Shown here piece after piece: positions 1 to 8,849 of a stretch of 64,000 nt of DNA; position 1 is the stretch's first letter; the number at the start of each line of letters is the position of its first letter. Location: positions 4,417,001 through 4,481,000 of the forward strand of contig JBAGRR010000001.1 in the NCBI GenBank assembly GCA_036924835.1, written 5' to 3'. Source of the stretch: Nitrobacteraceae bacterium AZCC 1564 (lineage in GTDB: Bacteria > Pseudomonadota > Alphaproteobacteria > Rhizobiales > Xanthobacteraceae). A program made the translations under genes and the position numbers. The notes beneath the pieces are model-generated. The model was not told the origin of the DNA, did no database searches, and saw only the letters and a program-made list of their open reading frames with translations.

Positions 1-479
1 ATCCCAATCGTACCGAGCAGGCGGTTCACGAGGCCAATGGTCGGGTGCAGCATCGTGCCCCAGACAATGGCCATGGCAGACATGGTCGACATGACGGGAA
101 GAAAGTGAACAGCGCGATAGAAGCCGCGCAGCCGGGGGCTGGCTTCGATCAACAGGGCGGTCACGAGGCCCAGCAGCACCGTTCCCGGAACGACAACGCC
201 CACATAGATCAATGTGTTGATCAAGGCCGTCCAGAATGCCAGGTCAGCAAACAGAGCTTTGAAGTTCGCGGCGCCAATGAAATGGAACGTTGCAGAGCCG
301 AGTTGCCAATCGGTCAGTGAAAAGACGATCACTGCAATGGCGGGACCGAAGAGAAGAACAATCAGCAGCAACAATGCCGGGGACACCGCGAGCCACGCGG
401 TTTGGCCTTCGCCGCTCGATCTGGGGCGAGGAAGACTCACATGGCTTGCCGGAGCCGCATGTTGAACCACGATCGTCAT
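1..479 (-). CDS. ABC transporter permease, MalF/UgpA type (partial, runs off the window)
   Basis: Inner-membrane subunit of a carbohydrate-type ABC importer. The readable part is the first 159 residues. A polar N-terminus of about 30 residues precedes a hydrophobic helix (AVSPALLLLIVLLFGPAIAV), then a periplasmic stretch with the FTLTDW-like motif (here VFSLTDWQLG) common in this permease family, and two more membrane segments. The ATG is at 479, two bases after the stop of the ATPase gene, so the two are co-translated. The conserved EAA loop lies beyond the window edge. Substrate is unknown; sugar, polyol or glycerophosphodiester are all possible. Confidence 0.85.
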   Translation of the reverse strand, partial: MTIVVQHAAPASHVSLPRPRSSGEGQTAWLAVSPALLLLIVLLFGPAIAVIVFSLTDWQLGSATFHFIGAANFKALFADLAFWTALINTLIYVGVVVPGTVLLGLVTALLIEASPRLRGFYRAVHFLPVMSTMSAMAIVWGTMLHPTIGLVNRLLGTIG

Positions 480-481
480 GG

Positions 482-1576
482 TCAGGCCGCTGCCAGAACA
501 GGTTGGCTCTGGCGCTTGCCAGCTTTATCGAATTGCAGCAGCCGGGATGGATCGACGTTGATTCCGATTGTCCGGTTGATATCGGGGCGTTGGGCTTCAG
601 GATGTGTCCGCACGACGATTGTGCCTGCGCTGCCGCTCAACGCCACGTGCAGGAAGATGTCCGAACCCAAGTGTTCGATATTCACGATTGTACCGTCGAA
701 CATGCCGTGGCCCGGCAGCACCACTTCGGCTGCCTCGGGCCGGAAGGCGACATGTGTTGTCTGTTCGGCCGACAGCGATGGCCAATGCGAGGCAGCAACG
801 ACATTGATCTTGGGAGTGCCGATCATCTCCGCCACGCGCAGGTCCTGTGGATTGCGATAGACTTCTTCCGGCGGGCCGATCTGCAGCAGCTCTCCGTCCA
901 TCATGACGGCCACGCGATCCGACATCGTCATCGCTTCCGATTGATCGTGGGTGACGTAGACGAACGTGACGCCGAGACGCCGATGCAGGGCGGTAATTTC
1001 GGAGCGCATCTGGACGCGCAGCTTGGCGTCGAGGTTGGAGAGCGGCTCATCCATCAGAAACACGGATGGGTGGCGCACCATGGCGCGGCCCAATGCGACG
1101 CGTTGACGTTGGCCGCCTGAAAGCTGTCCCGGCTTGCGGTGAAGCAGATGGGCGACGTCCAGCATCGATGCGGCTTGTTGGACGTTGGCCTGGATATCTT
1201 TTTCGATCGCTCCACTGCCCGGCAGCGCGCGCCCGATGAATGGCAAGCGCTGCGCGAAGCTCAGGCGTCGCGTGCGCAACGGCAGGGCAATGTTGTCGAA
1301 GACGGTGAGATGCGGATACAGCGCGTAGGACTGGAACACCATGGCGACATCGCGTTCCTTCGGGCGCTTGTGGTCGACGCATTGTCCATCGACGATCACT
1401 TCGCCGCTGTCCTGCGCTTCCAGCCCGGCAAGAATGCGGAGCAAGGTCGACTTTCCGCAGCCGGACGGACCAACAAGCGTCAGAAACTCGCCGTCGCGAA
1501 TATGGAGCGAAATGCCCTTGACGACCGGAGCCTCAGCATAGCGCTTTTCGATCCTCCGCAGCTCGATCTCAGCCAT
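482..1576 (-). CDS. ABC transporter ATPase, MalK/UgpC type
   Basis: Energy-coupling ATPase of the sugar-type importer, 364 aa, the usual size for this class. Walker A GPSGCGKST is at residues 36-44, followed by a Q-loop (MVFQSYALYPH), the signature LSGGQRQR, Walker B VFLMDEP and the H-loop VTHDQ. The last 80 or so residues form a TOBE-like regulatory domain (HVAFRPEAAEV onward), which separates MalK/UgpC proteins from shorter ATPases. I chose ATG at 1576 (MAEIEL), overlapping by 8 bases the end of the upstream phosphodiesterase gene; the open frame extends further upstream but only as antisense-like sequence inside that gene. ATG 1582 is an alternative. Confidence 0.93.
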   Translation of the reverse strand: MAEIELRRIEKRYAEAPVVKGISLHIRDGEFLTLVGPSGCGKSTLLRILAGLEAQDSGEVIVDGQCVDHKRPKERDVAMVFQSYALYPHLTVFDNIALPLRTRRLSFAQRLPFIGRALPGSGAIEKDIQANVQQAASMLDVAHLLHRKPGQLSGGQRQRVALGRAMVRHPSVFLMDEPLSNLDAKLRVQMRSEITALHRRLGVTFVYVTHDQSEAMTMSDRVAVMMDGELLQIGPPEEVYRNPQDLRVAEMIGTPKINVVAASHWPSLSAEQTTHVAFRPEAAEVVLPGHGMFDGTIVNIEHLGSDIFLHVALSGSAGTIVVRTHPEAQRPDINRTIGINVDPSRLLQFDKAGKRQSQPVLAAA

Positions 1577-2858
1577 GGCCATCTCCCACATGAGAGGACT
1601 GAAGGGCGCGTCCATCCATGCCTGAGACGGGCAGGCCGAGATGGGCGAGAATGGTGGGCGCGATATCGATGACGCTTGCCGTCTCGTGCCGGATGCCATT
1701 CGCCGCAAACCCGGCGCCGGCAATCATCAGGAATGGTGACTGCTCGGCGTCGCCGAGGCCACCATGCTGGCCGCTTCCGATCGTGTCGTCTTTGCCTTCC
1801 GTGCGTTTGGCCGCAACACTCGTGCCCGGCACGCCGTAAGAATTTGGTTCGCTGCTTGCGCGCATCGAGACGGCGAAGGCGAGGCCGTGATCGCGCGATT
1901 GCCCGACGCTGGAGAGTTCATCGGCATGAAGAACAACGCCGGCCCAATCCTGACTCTTGAAGAAATCTCCGAGCTGCGACTCTCGCGCAGCAGCATCAGA
2001 ATGCAGATAGACGAGGGCGGATGTTCCGTTGGATGCGATAACGACGTCGTCCGACTCGAGGCTTGTCTTCAGCCCAGCCTTCACCAGCTCTTCTTCGATA
2101 TGAATCACACGACTCACGGTTTGGTGTCCGTGGTCCGAGCCAATCAGGAAAAGCACTTCGTCGCGATCGGTGAGATCCTTGACGGCATCCATCACAAGCT
2201 TGGCGTTCTGATCGGCCTGTTTCAGAACGGCAAGATGCTCTGACGATCCGAGTGGGTGCGCATGTTGGGTTGAATCCGGTTCGCTTAACCAGAGAACGCC
2301 CAGGGCAGGGACCTGCGATGGGGCAAGCACGACTTTGCGAATGAAGCGCTCAGTCGTCACGCGATCGCCGTCAGAATCCAGTGTGATGTGGAGATGATCC
2401 TGCTCCGGGACAGGACGTCGCCCCGGTCCGAACGATCCGGCACGGTGATACACGTGACCGTGTCCGTCTGGGTCGTGGGCATAGGCGGCGCCCGGCGACA
2501 CGTTGCTGAAGATGACCGCGCCGCCGTGGTCTTTGACGCGTTCCGCAAGAGTCGGGACCGCGAGTGAGCGGCCCGTAACGCGCCGCTTATGCTGGAGAAA
2601 ATCCGGATGCCCGGCGTCGTGCCGCACCAGGCGTCCATTTTCCACAAGCGCCATGGTGTTGCCCTGCAGGCCATGGCGTGCCGGATAACAGCCGGTGGCA
2701 AGGCTCGCGGAGACAACACGCGTGCACGAGGGAAATACCGTGCGATAGGCCGCGAATTGTTCAGCATGTTTCGCAAACGCCGCGAGATGCGGCGTCGTGT
2801 CAGGCGAGATCAGATCGCGCCGCAGGCCATCGAGATTGACGAGAATTGCGCGGCGCAT
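1569..2858 (-). CDS. type I phosphodiesterase/nucleotide pyrophosphatase family protein
   Basis: 429-aa member of the alkaline-phosphatase superfamily. Metal-site motifs are in order: LVNLDGLRRD near residue 9, FPSCTRVVSASLATG with the expected Thr/Ser nucleophile near 45, EPDSTQHAH, GSDHGHQ and a C-terminal GQHGG. Such enzymes hydrolyse phosphodiester or phosphonate-like bonds. I see no clear signal peptide from the chosen ATG at 2858 (MRRAILVNLDG). It overlaps the transporter ATPase gene, so an imported phosphodiester or phosphate ester is a reasonable substrate guess, by context only. Alternative: phosphonoacetate-hydrolase-like enzyme, which shares the fold. Confidence 0.85.
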   Translation of the reverse strand: MRRAILVNLDGLRRDLISPDTTPHLAAFAKHAEQFAAYRTVFPSCTRVVSASLATGCYPARHGLQGNTMALVENGRLVRHDAGHPDFLQHKRRVTGRSLAVPTLAERVKDHGGAVIFSNVSPGAAYAHDPDGHGHVYHRAGSFGPGRRPVPEQDHLHITLDSDGDRVTTERFIRKVVLAPSQVPALGVLWLSEPDSTQHAHPLGSSEHLAVLKQADQNAKLVMDAVKDLTDRDEVLFLIGSDHGHQTVSRVIHIEEELVKAGLKTSLESDDVVIASNGTSALVYLHSDAAARESQLGDFFKSQDWAGVVLHADELSSVGQSRDHGLAFAVSMRASSEPNSYGVPGTSVAAKRTEGKDDTIGSGQHGGLGDAEQSPFLMIAGAGFAANGIRHETASVIDIAPTILAHLGLPVSGMDGRALQSSHVGDGHG

Positions 2859-2920
2859 GGTCAAGCCTTCGCGTGATCTTCCGAATGTGTGCGTCTGACA
2901 GGTACCGCGGTTACGCGACA

Positions 2921-2950
2921 CATTTGTGACTATTAGGGATCATTTGTGCC
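2921..2950. promoter_or_regulatory. direct repeat CATTTGTG in the divergent promoter region
   Basis: Two copies of CATTTGTG(A/C)C start at 2921 and 2941, 20 bp apart, or about two helical turns. They lie between the minus-strand phosphodiesterase/ABC operon and the SorC-type regulator gene. Spaced repeats of this sort suit binding by the multimeric SorC regulator next door. The assignment is inference. Confidence 0.45.
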
Positions 2951-2991
2951 GACGTGTGAATTACGCTATGAAACGCGAACGGAGGAGCGCC

Positions 2992-3957
2992 GTGCTCGAC
3001 AGACCCAACAAAGACGAGAGTGACTATTCGCCGGATGCCGCGCTGATGGCGCGGATTTGCTGGCATTATTTCAAGGAAGGGCAGACGCAGGACGCGATCG
3101 CCCAGCATCTCGATATCACCCGCAAACGCGTGAACCGGATACTTGCCGAAGCGCGGGACACCGGCTTCGTACAAATCAGTATCAATAGTCCGGTCAGTGT
3201 CTTTGGTTCGCTCGAAAGTGGTCTGGCGGAGAAATTCAATCTACGCCGCGTGATCGTTGTTCCATCACCAATCAATGGCGGTGATGCGCGGCCGGTCGTT
3301 GGTGCTGCCGCCGGTCAATACATCTCGGAGCACTTGCCGAGGCCCGGTACACTCGGCATCAGTTGGGGTGGCACGATCAACGCAGCCGCTCAAAACCTGG
3401 TGCGCCGGGTGGGGAAGGATCACCGCGTCGTTTTGCTTTGTGGCGGTCTGGCTCAGAGCGCGCATGTCAATCCATACGACAATGCGGCCATGGTGGCACG
3501 CGCGCTGGATGCTGCGTGCTACTACATCACGGCGCCCATGTTTGCGGATACCGCAGCTCTCAAAGAGGCACTCGTCGCCAGCGAACCGATACGGTCCGTG
3601 CTGGCGATGGTCGCGCAGCTTGATATGGCGCTGTTGAGTGCCATCGATCTTTCCAAACAGTCAAAAGCGCTGGAATACGGCCTGATTGACAAGAGCACTT
3701 GGCAATCATTGCTCAAGGCTGGCGCAGTCGGTGACATTTGCGGTCACTATCTGAATAAGGACGGAGAAGTGATCGAGCATCCGCTTGCCGCGCGCGTCGT
3801 CAGTCCATCACTGCAAAACCTTCGTAAAGTGCGGCAGCTTGTTCTGGCTGCCGGTGGGATACAGAAGCTCGCAATCGTTCGTGCCGCGATCCGAGCGGGG
3901 CTATGCCATGTGCTCATCACCGATGAGGACGTTGCCCGCGCGCTTTTGGCCGGTTGA
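2992..3957 (+). CDS. SorC/DeoR-type sugar-binding transcriptional regulator
   Basis: 321-aa regulator. An N-terminal helix-turn-helix (ARICWHYFKEGQTQDAIAQH, then LDITRKRVNRILAEA) is followed by the SorC effector domain, with its typical LGISWGGT segment near residue 125. Members sense phosphorylated sugars. I chose GTG at 2992 because GGAGGAG stands five to six bases upstream; an in-frame ATG at 2968 has no such site. It is divergent from the ABC/phosphodiesterase operon and probably controls it. Confidence 0.88.
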   Translation: MLDRPNKDESDYSPDAALMARICWHYFKEGQTQDAIAQHLDITRKRVNRILAEARDTGFVQISINSPVSVFGSLESGLAEKFNLRRVIVVPSPINGGDARPVVGAAAGQYISEHLPRPGTLGISWGGTINAAAQNLVRRVGKDHRVVLLCGGLAQSAHVNPYDNAAMVARALDAACYYITAPMFADTAALKEALVASEPIRSVLAMVAQLDMALLSAIDLSKQSKALEYGLIDKSTWQSLLKAGAVGDICGHYLNKDGEVIEHPLAARVVSPSLQNLRKVRQLVLAAGGIQKLAIVRAAIRAGLCHVLITDEDVARALLAG

Positions 3958-4030
3958 TCAGCGAACTTCCAACGAACCGCGAACATCTTGTATGATGGGG
4001 CAAGCGATTTTCCCATCACTGGATGTTCAA

Positions 4031-4723
4031 ATGGACGTTGAATTGAAAGCCATCGACCATGAGAGCCTCAGTCGAACGGTTTACCTCGCGCTCTGCGATG
4101 CGATCACCAAGGGCCAATTTCGGTCCGGCGACCGGTTGAAGATTCGCGATATCGCAGCTCAACTAGGCACAAGCGTCACGCCGGTGCGGGACGCTATCTT
4201 GCGGCTTGCACATGATGATGCGGTTGTCTTTCGCTCGGCACGCGACATCCGCATTCCGCATCTGAGCAAAGCGCGTTACCTCGAGATCCGCGCGATACGT
4301 CTCAAGCTGGAAGGTCTGGCGGCTGAGAATGCCGCGCGTCTCGTGACAGACGAGGACATCGCCGACCTGGAAGCTATCGTGAAGAGCAATGAAGAGGCGT
4401 TCGTCCGCGGTGATTTCATCCGTGGAGCTGAACTCAATCAGGCCTTCCACTTCAGGGTCATGCAGATCGCCAGAATGCCAGTGTTGTCCGGTGTGATCGA
4501 GCGCATCTGGCTGCAGATGGGGCCCGTCATCGCAGATGCTTACATCGATGGTGGGCGCTCGATGATCGAGCATCATTATCCGGTAATCGAAGCGTTGAAG
4601 CGGAAGGATCCCGACGCCGCGGCTGCGGCCATCATGAATGACCTCATCAAAGGCGGGCAGGCCGTCTACGACCGCGTTTCAACGCTAGACCGGGACAGCG
4701 AAAGCGACGCGGCGACGAAGTAG
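4031..4723 (+). CDS. GntR family regulator, FadR/FCD subgroup
   Basis: 230-aa regulator with an N-terminal winged helix (VYLALCDAITKGQFRSGDRL, IAAQLGTSVTPVRDAILRL) and an all-helical FCD effector domain. FCD metal ligands appear as the E/R-rich AIRLKLEGLAAENAA and later LNQAFHFRVM and EHHYPVIEAL. Start ATG 4031 (MDVELKA) begins the domain sensibly, although the ribosome site is weak; ATG 3992 or 3995 would add 12-13 residues. It sits just before the kinase/aminotransferase operon and the palindrome at 4798-4811. Confidence 0.87.
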   Translation: MDVELKAIDHESLSRTVYLALCDAITKGQFRSGDRLKIRDIAAQLGTSVTPVRDAILRLAHDDAVVFRSARDIRIPHLSKARYLEIRAIRLKLEGLAAENAARLVTDEDIADLEAIVKSNEEAFVRGDFIRGAELNQAFHFRVMQIARMPVLSGVIERIWLQMGPVIADAYIDGGRSMIEHHYPVIEALKRKDPDAAAAAIMNDLIKGGQAVYDRVSTLDRDSESDAATK

Positions 4724-4797
4724 TTTCCTCAACTTGGCGGTCGCGGAGGCAGGGAATATCGAGGGCGACAGGTATAAAGACTTGCCGATATCTCGAT

Positions 4798-4811
4798 TAT
4801 GATGCATCATA
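4798..4811. promoter_or_regulatory. perfect 14-bp palindrome, candidate operator
   Basis: TATGATGCATCATA reads the same on both strands. It lies 64 bases upstream of the kinase gene and 75 bases after the GntR gene stop, a normal site for autoregulation or repression of the following operon. That the upstream GntR protein binds it is inference. Confidence 0.5.
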
Positions 4812-4874
4812 CATCAAAACGGTTGGGCGAACTGGATAAAGATTAAGCGCGTCTATCCGTTGGAGTTTTGTTCG

Positions 4875-5981
4875 ATGACGGCGAATGCGAACCGGCACAG
4901 AGAGCCGGCTTCAAGGAGCGAAGCCCATGGGGCAACACTTGAAAAGCTCGGGGAATTGCTCGAGGTCGCCGCGCCGCCTGTCGCCGATGCTGAGGCTCAA
5001 GAGCTGGCGCGCGAGCATTTCGGCCTTGACGTTACAGTTGAGCCGCTTGTCGGCGAGCGCGATCGCAATTTCCATCTGCGCGACGGCAACGGCCGCGAAT
5101 ACGTCTTGAAAGTCATCCATCCGGCTGAAGATGAGGCGGTGACGGATTTTCACAGCAAGCTGTTGTTGCACATTCAGGCCGCGGATCCGGAACTGGCGGT
5201 GCCGCTGCTTATTCGTCCGCAGAACAGTGCCGCGAATGAAGCGGTGTGGCGAACGGACGAACATCCGCCGCGCCGTGTGCGATGCCTCACCTATCTCGCA
5301 GGGTGTCCGCTTTATCGGGCGGAACGGAGCGCTGCTCAGAAGCGAAACATCGGCACATTCCTCGCGCGCCTTAACCTCGCGCTGCGTGGCTTCCGCCATC
5401 CCGCGGACGGTCATGAGTTGCTGTGGGATACAAAGCATGCCAACCGGGCACGCTCGCTGCTGAGTAATCTGGATGAGGCGCGTAAGGCTCTTGCCAATCG
5501 TGCGCTGGATCGCTTCGTGTCGCATGTCGTGCCGCTGCTGTCGCAGTTGCGCGCGCAGGTCATTCACAACGATTTCAACCCGCACAACGTTCTTGCGGGC
5601 GTTCCGCGCCATGAAGAGATCGCGGGCGTGATCGACTTTGGCGATGCCGTGCACTCGCCGATCGTGCAGGACCTTGCGGTTGCGGCGGCTTATCAGTTCG
5701 AGCCAACCGGCCATCCGCTCGAAGGGCCAGCCGAGATCGCGGCGGCCTTTCACAAGCTGCATCCGTTATTGCCGGAAGAGGTCGAGATTCTGCCCGACTT
5801 CATCGGTGCGCGGTTTGCGCTCGCCATTGCGATCAGTTTCTGGCGCGCTGCAAGACACCCCGACAATGCGACCTACATCATGCGGAACCAAAATGCCGCG
5901 TGGTCCGGACTTCAGCGTTTGAACGAAATCTCCCGCCATGAGGCCATCGATTGGCTTCACAAGCGTATCGGAACGAGGTGA
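4875..5981 (+). CDS. aminoglycoside phosphotransferase (APH)-fold small-molecule kinase
   Basis: 368-aa kinase of the APH/choline kinase fold. The catalytic loop VIHNDFNPHNVL (Brenner motif HxDxxxxN) is near residue 228, and the metal-binding DFG-equivalent VIDFGDAVHS follows. The ATP-lysine segment is EYVLKVIHP near 80. ATG 4875 has GGAG nine bases upstream. The gene stops five bases before a class III aminotransferase of the phospho-lyase type; in animals hydroxylysine kinase and phosphohydroxylysine phospho-lyase form just such a pair, so a hydroxy-amine or hydroxy-amino acid substrate is likely. It is not expected to be a resistance gene. Confidence 0.85.
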   Translation: MTANANRHREPASRSEAHGATLEKLGELLEVAAPPVADAEAQELAREHFGLDVTVEPLVGERDRNFHLRDGNGREYVLKVIHPAEDEAVTDFHSKLLLHIQAADPELAVPLLIRPQNSAANEAVWRTDEHPPRRVRCLTYLAGCPLYRAERSAAQKRNIGTFLARLNLALRGFRHPADGHELLWDTKHANRARSLLSNLDEARKALANRALDRFVSHVVPLLSQLRAQVIHNDFNPHNVLAGVPRHEEIAGVIDFGDAVHSPIVQDLAVAAAYQFEPTGHPLEGPAEIAAAFHKLHPLLPEEVEILPDFIGARFALAIAISFWRAARHPDNATYIMRNQNAAWSGLQRLNEISRHEAIDWLHKRIGTR

Positions 5982-5985
5982 CCAG

Positions 5986-7314
5986 ATGACGATGATCAAT
6001 GCCTTCGATGCATCGGCCGCAACGACTATGGCCGAACAAGAGCGCGCTTTGATTGCGCGCCGCGAGCGTGTGCTCGGGCCTGCTTATCGCTTGTTCTACG
6101 CCAATCCCGTGCATCTGGTGCGCGGCGAAGGCGTCTGGCTCTACGATCCCAACGGCAATGCGTATCTGGATGTCTACAACAATGTCGCCTGCGTTGGTCA
6201 TTGTCATCCTCATGTGACGGCGGCGCTGAGCAAGCAGGCCGCGACTCTCAACACGCATACACGCTATCTGACCGACGGCATTCTCGATTATGCCGAACGC
6301 CTGCTTTCGAGTTTCCCGAAAGAACTTTCCAATGTGATGTTCACTTGCACGGGCAGTGAGGCGAACGACCTCGCTTATCGGGCTGCGCGGACGTTCACCG
6401 GCGGCACGGGCGTGATCGTCACGCAGCTTGCGTATCACGGCGTCACCATCGCGATTTCCGAAATGTCGCCATCGCTCGGCAGTGGCATCGAATTGGGCTC
6501 TCATGTCCGCACTGTGCCTGCGCCGGATCTGTATCGCAGCGGCGGCAAGGATGTCGGCGAAACTTTTGCCGAGAATGTGCGCAAGGCGATTGCCGACATG
6601 CAGGCCCATGGCATCAAGCCTGCGGCGTTGCTGGTGGATTCGATCTTCGCAAGTGATGGCATTTACGCCGATCCGGCAGGTTTCCTAGCACCGGCTGTGG
6701 ACGTGATCCGCAAAGCTGGAGGCGTGCTCATCGCGGATGAAGTGCAGCCGGGCTTCGGACGGACAGGTGACGGCATGTGGGGCTTTGCCCGCCATGGCCT
6801 CATTCCTGAAATCGTGACCATGGGTAAGCCCATGGGAAATGGCCATCCTATGGCGGCGATGGTGGCCCAACCGGAAATTCTGGAAGTCTTCGGCAAGCGC
6901 GCACGCTACTTCAATACGTTCGGCGGCAATCCGGTGTCCTGTGCGGCGGGAATGGCGGTGCTCGAAGTTATTGAGCGGGAAGGATTGATCAAGAACGCAA
7001 AAGATGTCGGCTCGTATATGCGAGACGGCCTGCGCACGTTGGCGCAGCGTCATCAATTGATCGGCGATGTGCGCGGGGCGGGACTCTTTGTCGGCGTTGA
7101 ACTCGTCAGCGATCGCGCTACGCGTGAAGCCGCGACGGCAGAAACGGCTCGGCTGGTCAACGGCCTGCGCGAGAAGCGCGTGCTGATTAGCGCCTGCGGT
7201 CCCGGCGCGAACATCCTGAAAATTAGGCCGCCACTCGTCTTCTCACGTGCAAATGCCGATATTTTCCTCACTGCCATGGATGAAGTGCTGACGGATATTG
7301 CCCACGGCAAATGA
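5986..7314 (+). CDS. class III PLP-dependent aminotransferase-family protein, probable O-phospho-amine phospho-lyase
   Basis: 442-aa fold-type I PLP enzyme. The cofactor-binding GSEANDLA lies near residue 120, the Asp pair LIADEVQPGFGRTG near 245, and the Schiff-base lysine is K281 in the motif TMGKPMGNGHP. That motif, as I recall, is typical of the AGXT2L/ETNPPL branch (phosphoethanolamine and phosphohydroxylysine phospho-lyases), which eliminate phosphate and ammonia instead of transaminating. ATG 5986 follows a GAGGTG site within the end of the kinase gene. The tandem kinase plus lyase implies a two-step route: phosphorylate, then eliminate to an aldehyde. Confidence 0.85.
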   Translation: MTMINAFDASAATTMAEQERALIARRERVLGPAYRLFYANPVHLVRGEGVWLYDPNGNAYLDVYNNVACVGHCHPHVTAALSKQAATLNTHTRYLTDGILDYAERLLSSFPKELSNVMFTCTGSEANDLAYRAARTFTGGTGVIVTQLAYHGVTIAISEMSPSLGSGIELGSHVRTVPAPDLYRSGGKDVGETFAENVRKAIADMQAHGIKPAALLVDSIFASDGIYADPAGFLAPAVDVIRKAGGVLIADEVQPGFGRTGDGMWGFARHGLIPEIVTMGKPMGNGHPMAAMVAQPEILEVFGKRARYFNTFGGNPVSCAAGMAVLEVIEREGLIKNAKDVGSYMRDGLRTLAQRHQLIGDVRGAGLFVGVELVSDRATREAATAETARLVNGLREKRVLISACGPGANILKIRPPLVFSRANADIFLTAMDEVLTDIAHGK

Positions 7315-7366
7315 CCGACGCATAGTGCCACCCGTCCAAAAAGGATGATCCAAAAAGGAGACAGGG

Positions 7367-8794
7367 ATGACGTCTGGTGGCAATGAGCTGATCCGTGCAA
7401 CGGCCTGCGCGATCGTTGACAAGTTGAACGCAGGCGATGTCACGCCGCTCGAACTGCTGGATGTGCTGGAAGCGCGCATTGCCGAGGTGGACGGCAAGGT
7501 CAATGCGCTGCCGACCCTTTGCTTCGATCGTGCTCGGGCGAACGCCAAGGCTCTGATGGAGAAGCCGCGCGGCCAGCGCGGCCGTCTCGCGGGCCTGCCG
7601 GTGCCGATCAAAGATCTCACGGACGTGGCCGGGGTGCTGACCACCCAAGGCTCGCCGATTTTCAAAGATCGCGTTCCTGAACAATCCGGCACCGCCGTGC
7701 TGCAGCTCGAATCCAGCGGCGGCATTGTCTATGCCAAGTCCAACACGCCGGAGTTCGGCGCCGGTGCCAACACCTTTAATGAAGTCTTCGGCCCGACGCT
7801 CAATCCGTGGGATCTGTCGAAGTCGGCAGCTGGATCGTCCGGCGGAGCCGCCGCGGCTCTGGCCAGCGGTACGGCCTGGATTGCCCACGGTTCGGACATG
7901 GGCGGCTCGCTGCGCAATCCGGCAAGCTTCTGCGGCGTCGTTGGCATGCGGCCTAGCATCGGCCGCGTTGCCGTGACGCCGGCAGCGGCGATTGCCCGGA
8001 CGCTGAATGTCAACGGACCGATGGCGCGCAACGTCGAAGATCTGGCGCTGATGTTAGACGCCATGTGCGGCGAGCACATCGGCGATCCGGTGTCGCTCCC
8101 CGCATTGCCGATCTCCTATCTTGATGTGGCGCGATCGGGCCGCAAGCCGAAGAAGGTGGCCTATTCGCCCGATCTCGGGATCACTCCTGTGGATCCCGAG
8201 GTCAAAGCCATCACACGCAAGGCGGCAGAGCGTTTTGCGGAAGCGGGCGTAATCGTCGAAGAAGCGCATCCGGATTTGAAGGAGGCGCACGAGTGCTTCC
8301 AGACGCTGCGTGCTTACGACTTCGCCATCAGCAAGGCCCAGTTGCTTCGCACCAAGCGTGATCTCCTCAAGCCGGAAGTGATCTGGAACATCGAGAAGGG
8401 GCTGAAGCTCACGGTCGAGGATCTGGAACGTGCGGAAGCCCAGCGTCTTGTGATGATGAACCGAGCGATCGAGTTTTTCAAAACCTACGATCTGTTGCTG
8501 GCGCCGGCCACCATTGTGCCGCCGTTCCCGATTGAAAACCGTTATGCCGCCGAATGTGCTGGTGTGAAGTTCGATAACTACGTCGAGTGGCTGGCGATCG
8601 TTTACGCCATCACTTTGATTTGCAGCCCCGCGATGTCGATCCCTTGCGGATTTACCGCGTCCGGCCTGCCCGTCGGGCTTCAGGTCATTGCCGCGCCGCG
8701 CGGTGAGGCTCAGCTTCTGGCCGGAGCGAAAGTGCTGGAAGACATTCTTGGACTGCGCGGAACGACGCCGATTGATCCACGTCCGGCGCGATAA
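7367..8794 (+). CDS. amidase signature family protein
   Basis: 475-aa amidase. The Ser-cisSer-Lys triad region is visible: the Lys in PVPIKDLTDVAG near residue 80 and the signature AAGSSGGAAAALASG followed by GSDMGGSLRNPASFCGVVGMRPS near 155-195. A strong AAAAGGAGACAGGG ribosome site precedes ATG 7367. Amidase family members hydrolyse carboxamides or act in Asn/Gln-tRNA amidation; the lack of gatB/gatC neighbours and the catabolic context favour a free amide substrate. It follows the phospho-lyase gene by 52 bases in the same direction and may share its transcript. Confidence 0.9.
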   Translation: MTSGGNELIRATACAIVDKLNAGDVTPLELLDVLEARIAEVDGKVNALPTLCFDRARANAKALMEKPRGQRGRLAGLPVPIKDLTDVAGVLTTQGSPIFKDRVPEQSGTAVLQLESSGGIVYAKSNTPEFGAGANTFNEVFGPTLNPWDLSKSAAGSSGGAAAALASGTAWIAHGSDMGGSLRNPASFCGVVGMRPSIGRVAVTPAAAIARTLNVNGPMARNVEDLALMLDAMCGEHIGDPVSLPALPISYLDVARSGRKPKKVAYSPDLGITPVDPEVKAITRKAAERFAEAGVIVEEAHPDLKEAHECFQTLRAYDFAISKAQLLRTKRDLLKPEVIWNIEKGLKLTVEDLERAEAQRLVMMNRAIEFFKTYDLLLAPATIVPPFPIENRYAAECAGVKFDNYVEWLAIVYAITLICSPAMSIPCGFTASGLPVGLQVIAAPRGEAQLLAGAKVLEDILGLRGTTPIDPRPAR

Positions 8795-8815
8795 AATCGC
8801 GGCTCCATCACGTAG

Positions 8816-8847
8816 CGGCGGGTGCCATTGGTGCCCGCCGTTCTGTT
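8816..8847. terminator. hairpin between convergent genes, possible terminator
   Basis: CGGCGGG (8816-8822) pairs with CCCGCCG (8834-8840), with further pairs inside the 11-base loop, followed by a short T-rich TTCTGTT. It lies between the convergent amidase and acetyltransferase genes. The T tract is weak, so the role is uncertain. Confidence 0.45.
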
Positions 8848-8849
8848 CG

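Noticed and set aside
4875..5981. Aminoglycoside resistance gene
   Set aside because: The APH fold is shared by many small-molecule kinases, and the operon partner is a phospho-lyase-type PLP enzyme, pointing to metabolism.
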